Shown one piece after another: positions 63,244 to 64,000 of a stretch of DNA of 64,000 bases (positions are counted from its first letter, which is position 1; every line of letters starts with the position of its first letter). The notes under the pieces are model-generated. The model ran no database searches. It was not told the DNA's origin and worked only from the letters and a program-made list of their open reading frames with translations. The position numbers were made by a program, and so were the translations under genes. Source of the DNA: a virus; IMG/VR virus record IMGVR_UViG_3300037189_005453, positions 1 through 64,000 of that record; one strand, given 5' to 3'.

Positions 63244-63551
63244 TAGTCAAACAACTCCTGCAGGTAAATACCAGCAAATAGATTTGCCGTCTCCTTTTCG
63301 CTACTCAACGTCTTTCGGATCGTAGCGGTTCCCTTGCTTGTCTCTGTACCAAATTCCATATCAAACACAACTGTTCCGTGTTCTGGAGCATGAGACATCT
63401 CGAACTGTCCCGAGTTAAACTTTACGGTCAGAGAATTTGCCGCACCTTTGGGCCAGCCATCAGAAATGGCATTCTGAGAAAGCTGCTCAGAGAGTTCCTC
63501 AGCAGCTTTTTCTCCAGCCTTATTTATGGCTTCGCTAAAAATCTTTTTCAC
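63243..63551 (-). CDS. putative neck/head-tail connector protein, 102 aa
   Basis: MKKIFSEAINKAGEKAAEEL is a helix, followed by a beta-rich EHGTVVFDMEFGTETSKGTA. Position between the neck-type gene and a short upstream gene suggests a role in head-tail joining. No family confirmed. Confidence 0.55.
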   Translation of the reverse strand: MKKIFSEAINKAGEKAAEELSEQLSQNAISDGWPKGAANSLTVKFNSGQFEMSHAPEHGTVVFDMEFGTETSKGTATIRKTLSSEKETANLFAGIYLQELFD

Positions 63552-63744
63552 GACTACGACCTGTATAGGGTTGCGGCTTCTCGAACTTGTTATTAATGTA
63601 GCCTGAGCTAAGTTGACCCATCAGTACATTCAGGGGGAGGTTAGGTCGAAGACCATTTGCTCCCTGGGTAAACTCTTTTCGCTCCTCAAATGAAAGATAG
63701 TCATTGACTTTCTCCCACCAGGGCATGTTCTTTGGAGAAGACAT
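63535..63744 (-). CDS. hypothetical structural-region protein, 69 aa
   Basis: MSSPKNMPWWEKVNDYLSFE followed by FTQGANGLRPNLPLNVLMGQ and a basic end (PYTGRSREKDF). It overlaps the next gene by 17 bases. Located where neck or head-completion genes are expected. Function unknown. Confidence 0.6.
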   Translation of the reverse strand: MSSPKNMPWWEKVNDYLSFEERKEFTQGANGLRPNLPLNVLMGQLSSGYINNKFEKPQPYTGRSREKDF

Positions 63745-63822
63745 CGCAAAATCCCTTTTACAGGTGCAGGCTACTTACGTAGATGGGGTCCGCATGGATT
63801 CCCACCCTTTAAGCATAGGGAC

Positions 63823-64000
63823 TTATTTAGCAGCAGAAGGGCTAAACGTATTAGGCATCCAGTCTTGATTCATGGCAGTTTTATACGCGTGACAGTTAGC
63901 GCACAGTGTCATGAGATTAGATGTGTCGTTATTAGCTTTACTTCCGTCAATGTGATCGACGTGAAGCTGTGAGGCGTGCAAAGCTACAAAGCCACACTTT
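63823..64000 (-). CDS. HNH homing-type endonuclease (C-terminal part, runs off the right edge)
   Basis: The visible C-terminal part reads LHVDHIDGSKANNDTSNLMT, then LCANCHAYKTAMNQDWMP, with the HNH core (DHIDG, NN, CANCH). It should nick or cut DNA. HNH genes in structural regions are usually mobile elements or packaging partners. The stop is at 63823 and the start lies outside the window. Confidence 0.85.
   Translation of the reverse strand, partial: KCGFVALHASQLHVDHIDGSKANNDTSNLMTLCANCHAYKTAMNQDWMPNTFSPSAAK

Noticed and set aside
1-64000. CRISPR array
   Set aside because: No series of identical direct repeats with regular spacers was seen on either strand; the dispersed 12-mers have irregular spacing.
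1-64000. Integrase or lysogeny module
   Set aside because: No tyrosine or serine recombinase, excisionase or C1-type repressor was recognised; the MerR-type and winged-helix proteins sit in the replication cluster instead.

Overview
The window is part of the genome of a large tailed phage with a contractile tail (myovirus type), and its genes point to an actinobacterial host. The evidence for the tail is a sheath, a tube, a tape measure with an M23 peptidase, a gp25-like wedge, a J-like baseplate protein, a hub protein and an OB-fold spike protein. The evidence for the host is two WhiB-family proteins, a SpoVS homologue and an actinobacterial-type pyrimidine-dimer glycosylase. There is no integrase, terminase or major capsid gene in the window. 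The head and packaging genes probably lie beyond position 64000, upstream of the tail genes, which are read leftwards.

Layout. (1) 1-4028, minus strand: small genes, tRNA-Ser(UGA), a very short tmRNA-like RNA, an Hsp20 chaperone, a metallopeptidase, two paralogous Cys/His-rich proteins and a holin-like membrane protein. Several genes follow a repeated extended -10 promoter, three of them apparently without a leader. (2) 4029-4193: divergent promoters. (3) 4194-17436, plus strand: a phage Dam methylase, then about 3.5 kb that is mostly non-coding and full of strong hairpins. It includes three related structured units at 7557-8160 and a complete type II hammerhead ribozyme at 8617-8695. After this come a MoxR-like AAA ATPase with a VWA/metallopeptidase partner, and a tight row of very small genes ending with WhiB, a pyrimidine-dimer glycosylase and a HicA-like protein. 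(4) 17480-17510: a terminator between convergent operons. (5) 17576-63744, minus strand, one long leftward block. Read in transcription order it holds tail and baseplate genes (63.7-46.1 kb), a holin-like gene and a winged-helix protein, a helicase loader, DnaB-type helicase, primase, SNF2 helicase, SSB, DNA polymerase I, RecA, nucleases, WhiB, RuvC-like resolvase and SpoVS. It ends with a run of disordered, virion-like proteins, a nucleotidyltransferase-like protein, a HAD protein and a DpdA/TGT-like transglycosylase. A partial HNH endonuclease sits at the right edge.

How it fits together. The 33-45 kb segment is a self-contained replication and recombination set. Dam, a DpdA-like protein and an Nmad1-like protein suggest the phage modifies its DNA. 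The leftmost and plus-strand segments look like host-interaction regions, unusually rich in RNA elements: the tmRNA-like RNA, the hammerhead, tandem hairpin RNAs, a possible RNA thermometer ahead of hsp20, and terminator loops that copy the 16S rRNA 3' tail. These RNA elements are the most unusual content of the window. All calls come from reading the sequence; no database search or folding program was run.
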